Below are positions 46,636 to 55,527 of a stretch of DNA of 64,000 nt, one piece after another. Source of the stretch: Capra hircus (Eukaryota; Chordata; Mammalia; Artiodactyla; Bovidae). Each line of letters begins with the position of its first letter. The first letter of the stretch is position 1. The notes below the pieces were generated by a model that worked only from the letters and a program-made list of their open reading frames with translations, made no database searches and was not told the DNA's origin. Position numbers and translations under genes: made by a program. The stretch is from assembly GCF_001704415.2 (NCBI RefSeq), contig NC_030820.1, positions 43,444,036 to 43,508,035 of the forward strand. The letters run 5' to 3'.

Positions 46636-46674
46636 ACGACGGTCTCTAACGATGGTCTCTAACGACGGTCTCTA
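46636..46674 (+). repeat. 13-bp tandem repeat in U3 (three units)
   Basis: Units ACGACGGTCTCTA, ACGATGGTCTCTA and ACGACGGTCTCTA lie directly in tandem. The 3' LTR has two units (53130-53155). U3 direct repeats often act as enhancers in this family; that role here is inference. Confidence 0.95.
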
Positions 46675-46728
46675 GGACCTGAGTCATGTTTCCCAAAAAG
46701 AGACAAGATATGCGCTCATCCTGCCTGG

Positions 46729-46786
46729 CCAATCATGTAATGCCAGCTACTCCTGTAACTGAGACAAAGAACTGCCTGTATATAAG
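46729..46786 (+). promoter_or_regulatory. LTR core promoter (CCAAT and TATA boxes)
   Basis: GGCCAATCA is followed 46 bases later by TATATAAG. The spacing is typical of gammaretroviral U3. Transcription would begin near 46808, the start of R. The same elements are intact in the 3' LTR at about 53222 and 53272. Confidence 0.85.
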
Positions 46787-46946
46787 CTGCCATACTCCTT
46801 TGTTCGGGGCTCTTGTCGGATTCCCTTGCGTGGGATGAGACTTGAGCCCTAGCGCGCTAGAGATAAACTCCCTTCTTGTTTTTGCATTACTGTGGTGGAC
46901 TTGCTCTCTCGGTCGGTTCGGAGATATGGGCTCGGAGCATAACATT

Positions 46947-46964
46947 TGGGGGCTTGTCCAGGAT
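46947..46964 (+). other. Primer binding site, tRNA-Pro type
   Basis: TGGGGGCTTGTCCAGGAT begins two bases after the LTR. It is complementary to the 3' end of tRNA-Pro except at two positions. This is where minus-strand DNA synthesis starts. Both differences read as T or A where the standard site has C or G. Confidence 0.92.
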
Positions 46965-47185
46965 CTCCGTCCCGCCGGGGAGGACAACTCTCCTGGTAGA
47001 AGGGAGTAACCTCGTTAGGAGATAAGAGCTCTGAGCACCGGTGCTAACGTTGCAAAAGCCCAGATTAAGTCCGAGGCCTGGTATCGTACTGGGGAGGCAT
47101 CTGGCTGTAAAGTACAGAGGCAAGTCAGCGTAAGGCCGGGGCCTAGTTTCGTGCTGGGGAGGCGGCTGGCTCTGTGAACATCCTG

Positions 47186-47194
47186 CAGGTAAGA
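47186..47194 (+). other. Leader splice donor
   Basis: CAG/GTAAGA, a strong donor, lies about 115 bases upstream of gag. In this family it joins to an acceptor late in pol to make env mRNA. Confidence 0.75.
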
Positions 47195-47304
47195 TTGAGT
47201 GCATTGTCGGTGGCCACCTTGCGTTTGTTATCTGTTTGTCTATTCGTGGTGTCTGCGTTGCTCTTTGTGTGCTCTGTTGGCTCCCAGTGTACTTTTCTGT
47301 GATC

Positions 47305-48834
47305 ATGGGACAAACAACTTCTACTCCTTTATCTCTTATGATTAACCACTTCTCTGATTTCAAGTCTAGAGCACAGAATCTATCATTGCTGGTGAAAAAA
47401 AGCAAGTTAGTAACTTTTTGTTCTGCCAAGGGGCCTGCTTTTGATGTCAGCTGGCCACAAAAAGGCACCTTCAGCCTGCCTACTATTCAAGCGGTCAGAG
47501 AAAAGGTGCTCACCCCCTACCCTTCAGGACACCCAGCCAGACCAAACTCCATACATTTTAGTCTGACAGGACCTGGTGGAAAACCCCCTGGCCTGGCTAA
47601 AACCTTTTGTTTTTCAGCCCCTCACTTCCCTTCCCTCTTCCCCGCCCTTGCTTCCACAGGTTCCACAGGTTTCATCGGGAGAAGCCAAAAAGAGAACCAA
47701 GCCTTCAGCTCCTCCCAGAAAAAGGGGCCCCACCTAGGGAACTTGGAAAAAGGCAAAAAAAAAAAAAAAAAAAAAAAATGGCCGGCGTAGCAGAAGAAGA
47801 CCCGGAGGTTCCCTTCTCCACCATTCATGCGTTTCCAGTCCGTGCGGGGCCAGCCAGAGAGGGTGGAGAACGGACATATCAGTATTGGCCCTTCTCTACT
47901 AGTGATTTGTACAATTGGAAAACCCAGACTCCCTCCTTCTCTGAAAAACTGCAGGGTCTTATTGATCATTTAGAGTCTATCCTGTTTACTCACAATCCCA
48001 CATGAGATGATTGTCAGCAACTGTTACAGGTACTTTTTACTACAGAGGAGCACTAACGGATCCTGTCAAAAGCCCGGAAAAATGTGCCAGGGGTGGATGG
48101 GAGGCCCACAATACAGCCTAACCTCATTGAGGAGGGGTTCCCCTTGGTGCGACTCAACTGGGACTTCAAACGCGCTGAAGGTAAGGAGCATCTCCGAGTG
48201 TACCGTCAGACTCTCATGGCTGGCCTTAGAGGGGCCGCCAAAAAGCCAACTAATTTGGCCAAAATAAATCCAGTGAGACAACAGCCAAATGAGAGCCCAG
48301 TAGCCTTCCTGGAAAGGATAATGAAAGCTTTTAGACAGTATACCCCTATAGACCCACAGGCAGATGAGTCACGAGTGGCAGTTATGTTAACATTTGTAAA
48401 TCAAGCAGCCCCCGATATTAAAAAAAAAAGTTACAAAAGATAGAGAGGTTAAATAAACAATCCTTGCAAGATCTAGTGAGGGCAGCCGAGAGAGTTTTTA
48501 ATCATAGAGAGACCCCAAAAGAGAGGACTGCATTACAAGAAAAAAAAATTTTTAGAGCTGAAGAAAACCGTAAAAATCAAAAAGAGCTGGCCCAGATATT
48601 TTTTGCTGGGGTTAAAAACAAAAACAGGTTCCAAAAAGGAAAAAATTGGACTCAAAAACTGAAGAAAAAATGACAAGGTGTAAGCTTGAGAAAAACCAAT
48701 GTGCGTTTTGTAAAGAGTTTGGACATTGAAAAGATAAATGCCCCAAGAAAAATCTAAAAGAGAGGCCCAAGAACCCCAAGAACGAGACTCCCTCTCCAGA
48801 CAGTCATATCCTCTATGCGGGTGAGGATAGCGAC
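47305..48834 (+). pseudogene. gag: ERV gag, disrupted
   Basis: Gag is the structural polyprotein (matrix, spacer, capsid, nucleocapsid). The ATG at 47305 is chosen because it begins MGQT, giving the N-terminal glycine for myristoylation, and matrix-like sequence follows (VTFCSAKGPAFDVSWP). Capsid runs from about 47779, with the major homology region near 48307-48355 (FLERIMKAFRQYTPIDP). Nucleocapsid has one CCHC zinc knuckle. Breaks: a frame change at a 24-A run (47755-47778); TGA at 48003-48005 (family position: tryptophan); TAA at 48054-48056; a frame change at the A-run 48420-48429; another near 48665-48700; and TGA at 48727-48729 inside the knuckle. No full Gag can be made. Confidence 0.95.
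48700..48741 (+). other. Nucleocapsid CCHC zinc knuckle with internal stop
   Basis: Cys, Cys, His and Cys codons stand at the C-x2-C-x4-H-x4-C spacing at 48700, 48709, 48724 and 48739. The codon straight after His is TGA, where the family normally has tryptophan. That fits a single G-to-A change. Confidence 0.9.
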
Positions 48835-48870
48835 TAGGGGGGTCAGGGCTCGAAGCCCCTCCCCGAGTCC
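48835..48870 (+). promoter_or_regulatory. gag-pol amber codon and read-through element
   Basis: TAG at 48835-48837 ends gag and is followed by GGGGGTCAG, the purine-rich context that promotes read-through in gammaretroviruses. Downstream, GGGCTCG (48846-48852) and CGAGTCC (48864-48870) can pair as a stem, as in the known read-through pseudoknot. The element is conserved although the genes around it are broken. Confidence 0.82.
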
Positions 48871-49345
48871 TGGGTAACTATAAATGTGGAGGAGAAACCG
48901 GTTGGCTTCATGGTGGACACAGGAGCCCAATACTAAGTCTTAAACCAAAAAGATGGACCCATGTCTAAAAAAGTAGCTGGGTGCAGGGAGCAACCGGGAC
49001 TAAACGATATGGATGGACTACAAAACGGCATGTGAACTTGGGGGCCCACCAGGTAACCCATCCTTTTCTGGTGATACCTGAGTGTCCAGCGCCCTTGTTG
49101 AGAAGGGATTTACTGTCTAAAGTAAATGCCCAAATTCATTTCAACCACGGACAAGTGTCGGTTTTAGATGGGACCGGGCATCCTCTTCAGGTCTTGTCTC
49201 TGGCATTAAAAGATGAATACAGACTCTACTTGCCAGAGGCCCCAGCGACAATAAGCCCCAAAATACAACCATGGGTTCAAAGATACCCTCAGGCCTGGGC
49301 TGAAACAGCAGGAATGGACTGGCCAAATAGAGGCCCCCTATCATT
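48838..49345 (+). pseudogene. pro: ERV protease (pro), disrupted
   Basis: The retroviral aspartic protease cuts Gag and Gag-Pol. The catalytic triad region VDTGA is at 48913-48927, in frame with the amber codon. A TAA follows at 48934-48936, the frame then changes, and the rest is open at 48981-49349 (LLRRDLLSKVNAQIHF, LSLALKDEYRLYL), which includes the pro/RT linker. Another frame change near 49320-49345 leads into reverse transcriptase. Confidence 0.9.
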
Positions 49346-50340
49346 GTGAAACTAAAAGCCAGTGCTTCCCCAGTGAGGGTACGACAATATCCCATGAGTC
49401 AAGAGGCTCGACAAGGAATTACTCCTCATATACAACGCCTCATAGATGCTGGGGTCCTAAAAAGGTGCCGGTCCCCATGGAACACTCCCCTGTTGCCTGT
49501 GAAAAAGCCTGGGGGAACTGATTTTAGACCGGTTCAAGATCTATGAGAAGTCAACAAACGGGTAAATGATATTCATCCTATGGTTCCTAACCCTTATACA
49601 TTGCTAAGCAACTTGCCTCCAAACTACATTTGGTACACTGTTTTAGATTTAAAAGATGTCTTTTTCAGTTTGCCTCTTGCCTCTGCAAGCCAAGAGATCT
49701 TTGCCTTCAAATGGCAGGAAGACGGTGGTCAGACCCCTGTGCAGCTGACATGGACTCCCTTACCACAGGGTTTCAAAAACTCGCCCACGTTATTTAATGA
49801 GGCCCTGGATGAAGACCTCCGTGAGTATCGGGTTGAACACCCTACCATTGTTTTATTACAATATGTTGATGACCTTATGCTGGCAGCAGCTACAGAGAAA
49901 GAGTGCCAAGAGGCAACAGGTGACCTTCTCCAAACCTTGGGGACTTTAGGTTACAAGGCCAGTGCCAAAAAGGCCCAGATTGCCAAGCAAGAGGTTACAT
50001 ACCTCGGTTATAAGATAAAACAGGGCCAGAGGTGGCTAACACAGGCTGTGAATAAAACCATCCTCCAGATCCCTAAGCCGGCTAACCCTAGACAAGTGAA
50101 AAAATTTCTGGGAACGGTGGGATATTGCCGGTTATGGATCTTGGGGTTTGCAGAAAAGGCCAGGCCCCTATATGAGGGGACCAAAAAAAAAAAAAAAAAC
50201 AAGGACTGGAAATGGACCGAGCCAATAAAAGAGGCCTTCCAAGAGCTCAGGCGAGCCTTGCTAAAAGCTCCTGCCCTTGCCCTCCCTGATCCATCTAAGC
50301 CTTTCCAATTATTTGTAGATAAAAAGCGGGGGATAAAAAA
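49346..50340 (+). pseudogene. pol: ERV reverse transcriptase (pol), disrupted
   Basis: The fingers-palm domain is well preserved. It is open at 49346-49543, has a TGA at 49544-49546 (a CpG-type CGA to TGA change is likely), then is open again to 50479. The first catalytic Asp is at 49646-49648 (VLDLKD) and the YVDD box at 49862-49873, both intact. A 17-base A-run at 50183-50199 stays in frame as lysines. The A-run at 50335-50342 precedes a frame change into the connection region. Confidence 0.96.
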
Positions 50341-51081
50341 AAGGGGTACTAACACAGAGATGGGGACCATGAAAGCGACCTGTAGCTTACCTTTCCAAGA
50401 GACTGGACCCAGCGGCAGCCGGGTGGCCACCTTGCCTCCGTATCATCGCGGCCACCATGCTCTTAGTCCACAATGCTAATAAACTGACTTATGGACAGAG
50501 ACTCTTGGTCTACACTCCTCATGCCATAGAGAGAATTTTAAAGCAACCCCCAGGTAAATGGATTTCTAATGCCCGCTTGACGCACTACCAGGCCTTGCTA
50601 CTTGACACCACACGGATTCATTTCCAAACGCCCTGCACTCTAAGTCCGGCCACTCTTTTGCCCAATCCGGGGAAAAATAGCCCCCTCCATGATTGTGATG
50701 AGATAGGCCGGGGTAACAGCAATGCGAAAGGACTTAACCGATACTCCACTGGATAACAGTGAGCTAAAATGGTTCACAGACGGCAACAGTTATGTAAAAG
50801 ATGGACAGAGACGGGCGGGAGCCGCAATAGTAGATGACTCTGGACAGATGATATGGGCAGAGGCCCTTCCCCCGGATACCTCAGCACAAAAGGCAGAGTT
50901 AATTGCCCTGATTCAAGCATTAGAGAGAGCCAAAGGAAAAAAAAAAATAACTATTTTCACTGACAGTCGCTATGCTTTTGGCACGGTACACATCCAGGGC
51001 CCAATATATCGGGAACGGGGGTTTTTGACAGCTAAAGGAAAAAAAAAATTAAAAACTTGCCTAAAATCCAAAGACTTTTAG
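50341..51081 (+). pseudogene. pol: ERV RT connection and RNase H, disrupted
   Basis: The connection region is spread over shifted frames (50457-50756 shows NKLTYGQRLLVYTPHAIE). RNase H is open at 50722-51081 with three catalytic acids in place: Asp at 50779-50781 (FTDGN), Glu at 50896-50898 (KAELIAL) and Asp at 50962-50964 (FTDSRY). A-runs at 50937-50947 and 51039-51048 interrupt it. After the second run the frame no longer matches the family, and it stops at 51079-51081. Confidence 0.93.
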
Positions 51082-52460
51082 AGGCTGTACAGATGCCTCA
51101 GGCTGTGTCAATAGTACACGTACCTGGACATCATAAGGGTGACAGCCCCACGAGAAAATCATGCCGAAGACCTGGCAGCTCAGAAAGTAGCTGAAGATTT
51201 CATCACCCCTGTGTTGGCGATCGGACTTCCACCTCCAGGTATGGGAACTCTGCCCTCAACCCCTGAGTGTTCATCCACAGACTTTGCTTGGATCCAAAAA
51301 CACACCAACCTTCAAAAAGATAAAGATAGATGGTACCGAGACTCAGACGGCTACTTGATACTCCCTGCTCAGTTGGGACGACAACTATGTGAGCATTTGC
51401 ACTTGTCTACTCATCTGAGAAAAAAAAAGACTCTGATGCTCTTTCAGACTGTGCGCCTGCGATTTCGCCAGCACCAGGCAACTGTAAAAAACATAGTGCA
51501 TGCTTGTAAGGTGTGTCAACAGATGAGGCCAGAAAAAGGACAACATGCAGGACTGAGGTATTGGGGAGAAGGACCAGGGCAACACTGGGAAATAGATTTC
51601 ACCGAGGTAAGGCCAGGCAAGTATGGTTACCGGTACTTGTTAGTGTTGGTAGATACCTTCTCACGGTGGGTGGAGGCTTTTCCTACAAAGGGAGAAACCA
51701 CGATGATAGTGGCAAAAAAAAGATTAAAAAAAAAATATAGTTCCCAGGTTTGGCCTGCCAGTGACCATCGGCTCTGATAATAGATCTGCTTTTGTGAGTC
51801 AAATAGTTCAGAGCCTTGCCCTAGCCCTGGGGACTAAATAAAAGTTACATTATAAATACAGTCCACAGAGCTCAGGGCAAGTTAAAAAAAATAAATCAGA
51901 CTCTAAAAAACTTTGACTAAATTGGCTATAGAGACTGGCGGAGACTGGGTGACCCTCCTTCCCTTCGCCCTCTTCTGTGCGCGTAATACTCCTTATTAAC
52001 TTAATCTGACCCCATTTAAAATTCTGTATGGGAGACCTCCCCCTGTGTGTCCAATATTTAAAGAAAAAAAACTACTGCCTCCCACGTTGGGACAATTCCA
52101 AGAGGCCTTGATGGCCTTAAGCAAGGTGCACTCTCGTGTCTAAAAACTGCTCCAGGAAATACATGTGGGTCAAAATAAGGAAACTATTCCCTCACATGAC
52201 ATTGGCCCAGGAGATTGGGTATGGGTCAAAAGGCACCAAACCAAGACACTAGAACCCAAATAAAAGGGTCCTTATGTTGTTCTTCTTACCACCCCAACTG
52301 CCCTAAAGGTCGACAGTATTGGGCCTTAGGTGCATTGCAACCACGTACGCCCAGCTGCTTCAGCAGAGCAGAAAGATGCTAAAAAAATGAAAAGCATCTC
52401 TGCACCCATCCAACCCCTGAGGCTAAAGCTTCAAAGGCGCCAACAGGACCAGGACAGCTC
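51082..52460 (+). pseudogene. pol: ERV integrase (pol), disrupted, catalytic Glu lost
   Basis: Integrase joins viral DNA to the host genome. The N-terminal zinc domain (H...H, HACKVCQQ) and first catalytic Asp (51595-51597, EIDFTEV) lie in the open frame 51139-51777. Frame changes occur at A-runs 51714-51721 and 51726-51735. The second Asp is at 51776-51778 (GSDN). Exactly 35 codons later the third acidic position, 51884-51886, reads AAA (Lys). TAA at 51839-51841 and 52261-52263 and TAG at 52327-52329 stand where the family has tryptophan. The C-terminal domain (GDWVWVKRH, KGPYVVLLTTP) is recognisable. Integrase is therefore inactive by several independent changes. Confidence 0.93.
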
Positions 52461-52472
52461 GGCTGGGCCGTC

Positions 52473-53098
52473 TTGTGGATGACCCAGTTACTCTGCTCCA
52501 GAGCTGCCAGTGTGAACCCGCATCAACCTGTCAAAATCACCTGGAAGCTGCAAAATAGACTAACACGTGAGATGCTTAACTCCACCACCGCAATACATCC
52601 ACCAAATACTTGGTGGCCAGACTTATACTTTGACCTTAAGCCGGTGGTAAATGTACCCTGGAAGAGGGGCAAGCTCCCAAATCATGCATTCTGGGCATGT
52701 CCAGGTGTGCCCAGGCATAACTAAAATATCTGTGGGGAGATACAGAGAAGACTCTGTGCTGCCCTAAAAAAGAGTGTTGTTTTTATGCTGATCACACAAA
52801 AATAGTTAAAAAAAAATCTATGGCCAAAGTAAGAGAGGGACTAGCCCAACATAAATGAGAACGTGAGGCTCAACAAGGATGGTTTGAGTCTTGGTTTCAA
52901 CAATCCCCCTGGTTGACCACCCTAATCTCCACCTTGCTGAGACCCCTGCTAATACTTCTGATGCTTACCTTTGGCCCATGTATTATCAATAGACTTATAG
53001 CCTTTGTAAAAGAATGCATAAATACAGTACAGCTGTTTGTGCTTCGACAACAATATCAAACTGTGTCTCAGGACCAAGAGGAAGATTCCTCTATATGA
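52473..53098 (+). pseudogene. env: ERV env, large internal deletion
   Basis: Env normally has a surface and a transmembrane subunit, together about 2 kb. Here the start of the surface subunit is readable from about 52479 to 52724 (NPHQPVKITW, WWPDLYFDL). Sequence then passes, near 52740-52770, into the late transmembrane subunit in another frame (CCFYADHT, 52775-52798). A TGA at 52856-52858 follows, then the membrane anchor and tail at 52913-53098 (LLILLMLTFGP). The receptor-binding bulk, cleavage site and fusion peptide are absent, so no functional Env is possible. Confidence 0.9.
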
Positions 53099-53101
53099 TC
53101 T

Positions 53102-53116
53102 AAGGACAGGGGGGAA
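53102..53116 (+). other. Polypurine tract
   Basis: AAGGACAGGGGGGAA directly precedes the 3' LTR. It is the RNA primer site for plus-strand synthesis. Confidence 0.85.
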
Positions 53117-53425
53117 TGTTAGGGACCAAACGACGGTCTCTAACTATGGTCTCTAGGACCTGAGTCATGTTTCCCAAAAAGAGACAAGATATGCGCTCAT
53201 CCTGCCTGGCCAATCATGTAATGCCAGCTACTCCTGTAACTGAGACAAAGAACTGCCTGTATATAAGCCACCATACTCCTTTGTTCGGGGCTCTTGTCAG
53301 ATTCCCTTGTGTGGGATGAGACTTGAGCCCTAGCGCCCTAGAGATGAACTCCCTTCTTGTTTTTGCATTACTGTGGTGGACTTGCTCTCTCGATCGGTTC
53401 GGAGATATGGGCTCGGAGCATAACA
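53117..53425 (+). repeat. Provirus 3' LTR (309 bp)
   Basis: TG...CA ends, with two 13-bp U3 units at 53130-53155. It differs from the 5' LTR at 8 positions and by one repeat unit. The AGATAAA of the 5' copy is AGATGAA here. The CCAAT and TATA boxes are intact. Confidence 0.97.
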
Positions 53426-53990
53426 CTCTTCAGATGACATGGTTAAGAAAATGAAAAGATGAGCTACACACTGGAAGAAAATACGTGTGAAATGTATGCT
53501 CAAGAAAAAGTCTGTTTTTAAAATATATGAAGATCTCTTACAATTGACTAACCACAAAATAAAATAATTTGAAGAAATAAACAAAGATTTGAATAGATTC
53601 TTCACCAAAGATGATATATGGATAACTACCACATGAAAAAAATGTTCAACATATTTCTTCATTATGGAAATAGAATTAAAACTGCAATAAGATAACCCTA
53701 CATGTCCACTTGAATGGCTAAGATCAAGAGTGAATACAGCACCTGTGTGAGCATTTGGAGCTTGGATGTGAGCAATTGGAGCTTGCTTTTGCTTCTGGGC
53801 ACGTGTAAGAGGGTACATCTTGCATCTGCCTTGGAAAATACTCGGCAGTTTCTTAGAAGTTAGACATAAAGCTACCCCATGACCCGTGCACTCTGTTCTT
53901 AGACATTTACCTATGTCTATACAAAGATTTCTAGATTTCCTTTCTTGGTGAAATAAAATATACCAAGCTTGATGTATAGAAACCATCATC
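53426..53990 (+). mobile_element. Old L1 ORF2 fragment, right half
   Basis: Starts with the CTCTT duplication and continues L1 ORF2 ('ggttaagaaaatgaaaagatg', 'agattcttcaccaaagatg', 'acatgaaaaaaatgttcaac'). It has a deletion relative to intact L1 and no open frame. It forms one older element with 46505-46622. Confidence 0.75.
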
Positions 53991-54479
53991 TCAAAGAGTG
54001 ATTGCAGCTTTGTAATATAGACTAGTCCCGTAAAGTTCATTTAAAGTCTGCAAGGAGAGAACGCCAGGTGCTCTTCATTTTCATTGGTTATTTCCTACAA
54101 TGTGGTGGAAGTCAAGGGCAGGAAAAATTACAGTGCAAGGGGAAGAAGTGATACATAAATACAGAGAGGGAAAAAGACACTATCTACCACTAAGAAATAA
54201 ATTTGAGGAAGCTATATGATAAAAATACATCTCAACAAATAAAATAATTTTAAGACAAATATACTAAACACATAGAATGATTCCACTCTGTAGTCATAAA
54301 ATATTCAAGGTTAGTTCTCAGATACATTTCATGGGGACAATGTGCAATAGCAGAGTAAGAATTAGACAGCAAATATAGGCCCAGGTTCAGCACCTGACCT
54401 CCCTGGAGTTCAGTTTGATGTTAGGCTTATATGAGCCCTAGAGAGTCTTCTAATCGAAAGGGTCAATTTTCCAAAGAAC
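53991..54479. other. Unassigned stretch
   Basis: AT-rich sequence. No gene or repeat recognised. Confidence 0.4.
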
Positions 54480-54748
54480 TGCTGCTGCTGCTGCTAAGTC
54501 ACTTCAGTCATGTCCGACTCTGTGTGACCCCATAGACGGCAGCCCACCAGGCTCCCCCATCCCTGGGATTCTCCAGGCAAGAAAGTGGAGTGGTTTACCA
54601 TTTCCTTCTCCAGTGCATGAAACTGAAAAGTGAAAGTGAAGTCGCTCAGTCCTGTCCAACTCTTAGTGACCCCATGGACTGCAGCCTACCAGGCTCCTCC
54701 GCCCATGGGATTTTCCAGGCAAGAATACTAGAGCGGGCTGCCATTGCT
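54480..54748 (-). mobile_element. BOV-A2 dimeric SINE
   Basis: Starts with the (CTG)n tail, complement of the AGC tail of BOV-A2. Two reverse-complement units follow, about 54494-54612 and 54635-54748, joined by 'gaaactgaaaagtgaaag'. A complete pecoran dimer. Confidence 0.93.
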
Positions 54749-55004
54749 AACTAGCTCTCTCATTTGTAAAAACCTACCATTTTGGATATTATGTTTCTAG
54801 GGAATGAAATGTTTTTGTCGGTGTTATTTCTATATCATTATAACATCTCTACTCCTACCAAACTGAGGAAAACAAGAGTGGACACTGATGTATGAAATGA
54901 CCATTTAAAAGACAAACTCCTTGAAGACAGTCTTAAGTATATAAATGCTTTATCAAGTAGCCCTGCACGACAAACAAAGATAAACAGTGTCTAATGTAAT
55001 ATAC

Positions 55005-55207
55005 AGGGCTTCCCAGGTGGCTCAGTGGTAAAGAATCTGCCTGCCAAGCAGGAGACCTGGGTTTGATTCCTGGGTCTGGAAGATGCCCTGGAGAAGGAAA
55101 TGGCAACCCACTCCAGTATTCTTGCCTGGAGACTCTCTTGGCAGAGGAGCCTGTTGGGCTACAGTCCATGGGGTCACAAGAGAGTCCGACACAGCTTAAA
55201 GGACTAA
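55005..55207 (+). mobile_element. Bov-tA SINE
   Basis: 'gggcttcccaggtggctcag' to 'gtccgacacagcttaaagg'. Full length with a diverged tail. Confidence 0.93.
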
Positions 55208-55309
55208 ACAAAAACAGCAACATTATATACTCTTTATGATGTTAGATAATGCATGTTAATTCACATCAACAGTGAATATTATGTAAAATGAACAAATTCA
55301 GCAAAACCC

Positions 55310-55527
55310 TGGATTTTCCTGGTAGCTTAGCTGGTAAAGAATCTGCTTGCAATGCAGGAGACTAGGGTTTGATTGCTGGGTTGGGAAGATCCCCCAGAGG
55401 AGGGCATGGCAACCCGCTCCAGTGTTCTTGCCTGGAGAATCCCCATCAACAGAGGAGCCAGATGGGCTACAGTCCATGGAGTTGCAAAGAGTCGGACACG
55501 ACTGAGCAGCTAAGCACAGCACAACAC
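55310..55527 (+). mobile_element. Bov-tA SINE
   Basis: 'ggattttcctggtagcttag' to 'cggacacgactgagcagc'. Full length, about 100 bases after the previous copy and in the same orientation. Confidence 0.93.

Larger units (their letters stand above)
46623..46944 (+). repeat. Provirus 5' LTR (322 bp)
   Basis: TG...CA ends. U3 carries a 13-bp triple repeat, a CCAAT box at 46729-46733 and a TATA box at 46779-46786. R and U5 follow. The usual AATAAA is absent; AGATAAA at 46861-46867 is the nearest candidate. Compared with the 3' LTR it has one extra 13-bp unit and 8 base differences. Confidence 0.97.
46623..53425 (+). mobile_element. Class I (gammaretrovirus-like) endogenous provirus
   Basis: A 6.8-kb provirus with the order LTR, tRNA-Pro-type primer site, leader with splice donor, gag, amber stop, pro-pol, env remnant, polypurine tract, LTR. 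Both LTRs begin TGTTAGG and end ATAACA. The family is set by four things: the primer site, the Gag MGQT start, the gag-pol amber read-through layout and the YVDD reverse transcriptase. LTR divergence of about 2.6 percent points to a few million years if an ordinary mammalian rate is assumed. All genes carry stops and frameshifts, and most of env is deleted, so it cannot produce virus. It sits inside an old L1 fragment. Confidence 0.97.

Noticed and set aside
46887..47468. 193-codon minus-strand frame across the 5' LTR and leader
   Set aside because: Antisense to the provirus and with no family resemblance. The plus-strand gag explains the region.
47305..53098. Possibility that the provirus could still make a functional viral protein
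   Set aside because: Every gene carries several stops or frame changes, the integrase catalytic Glu is lost and most of env is absent.
53330..54040. 236-codon minus-strand frame at the 3' LTR flank
   Set aside because: It spans the LTR/L1 junction, so it cannot be an ancestral gene. It has no domain I recognise and is best seen as chance.
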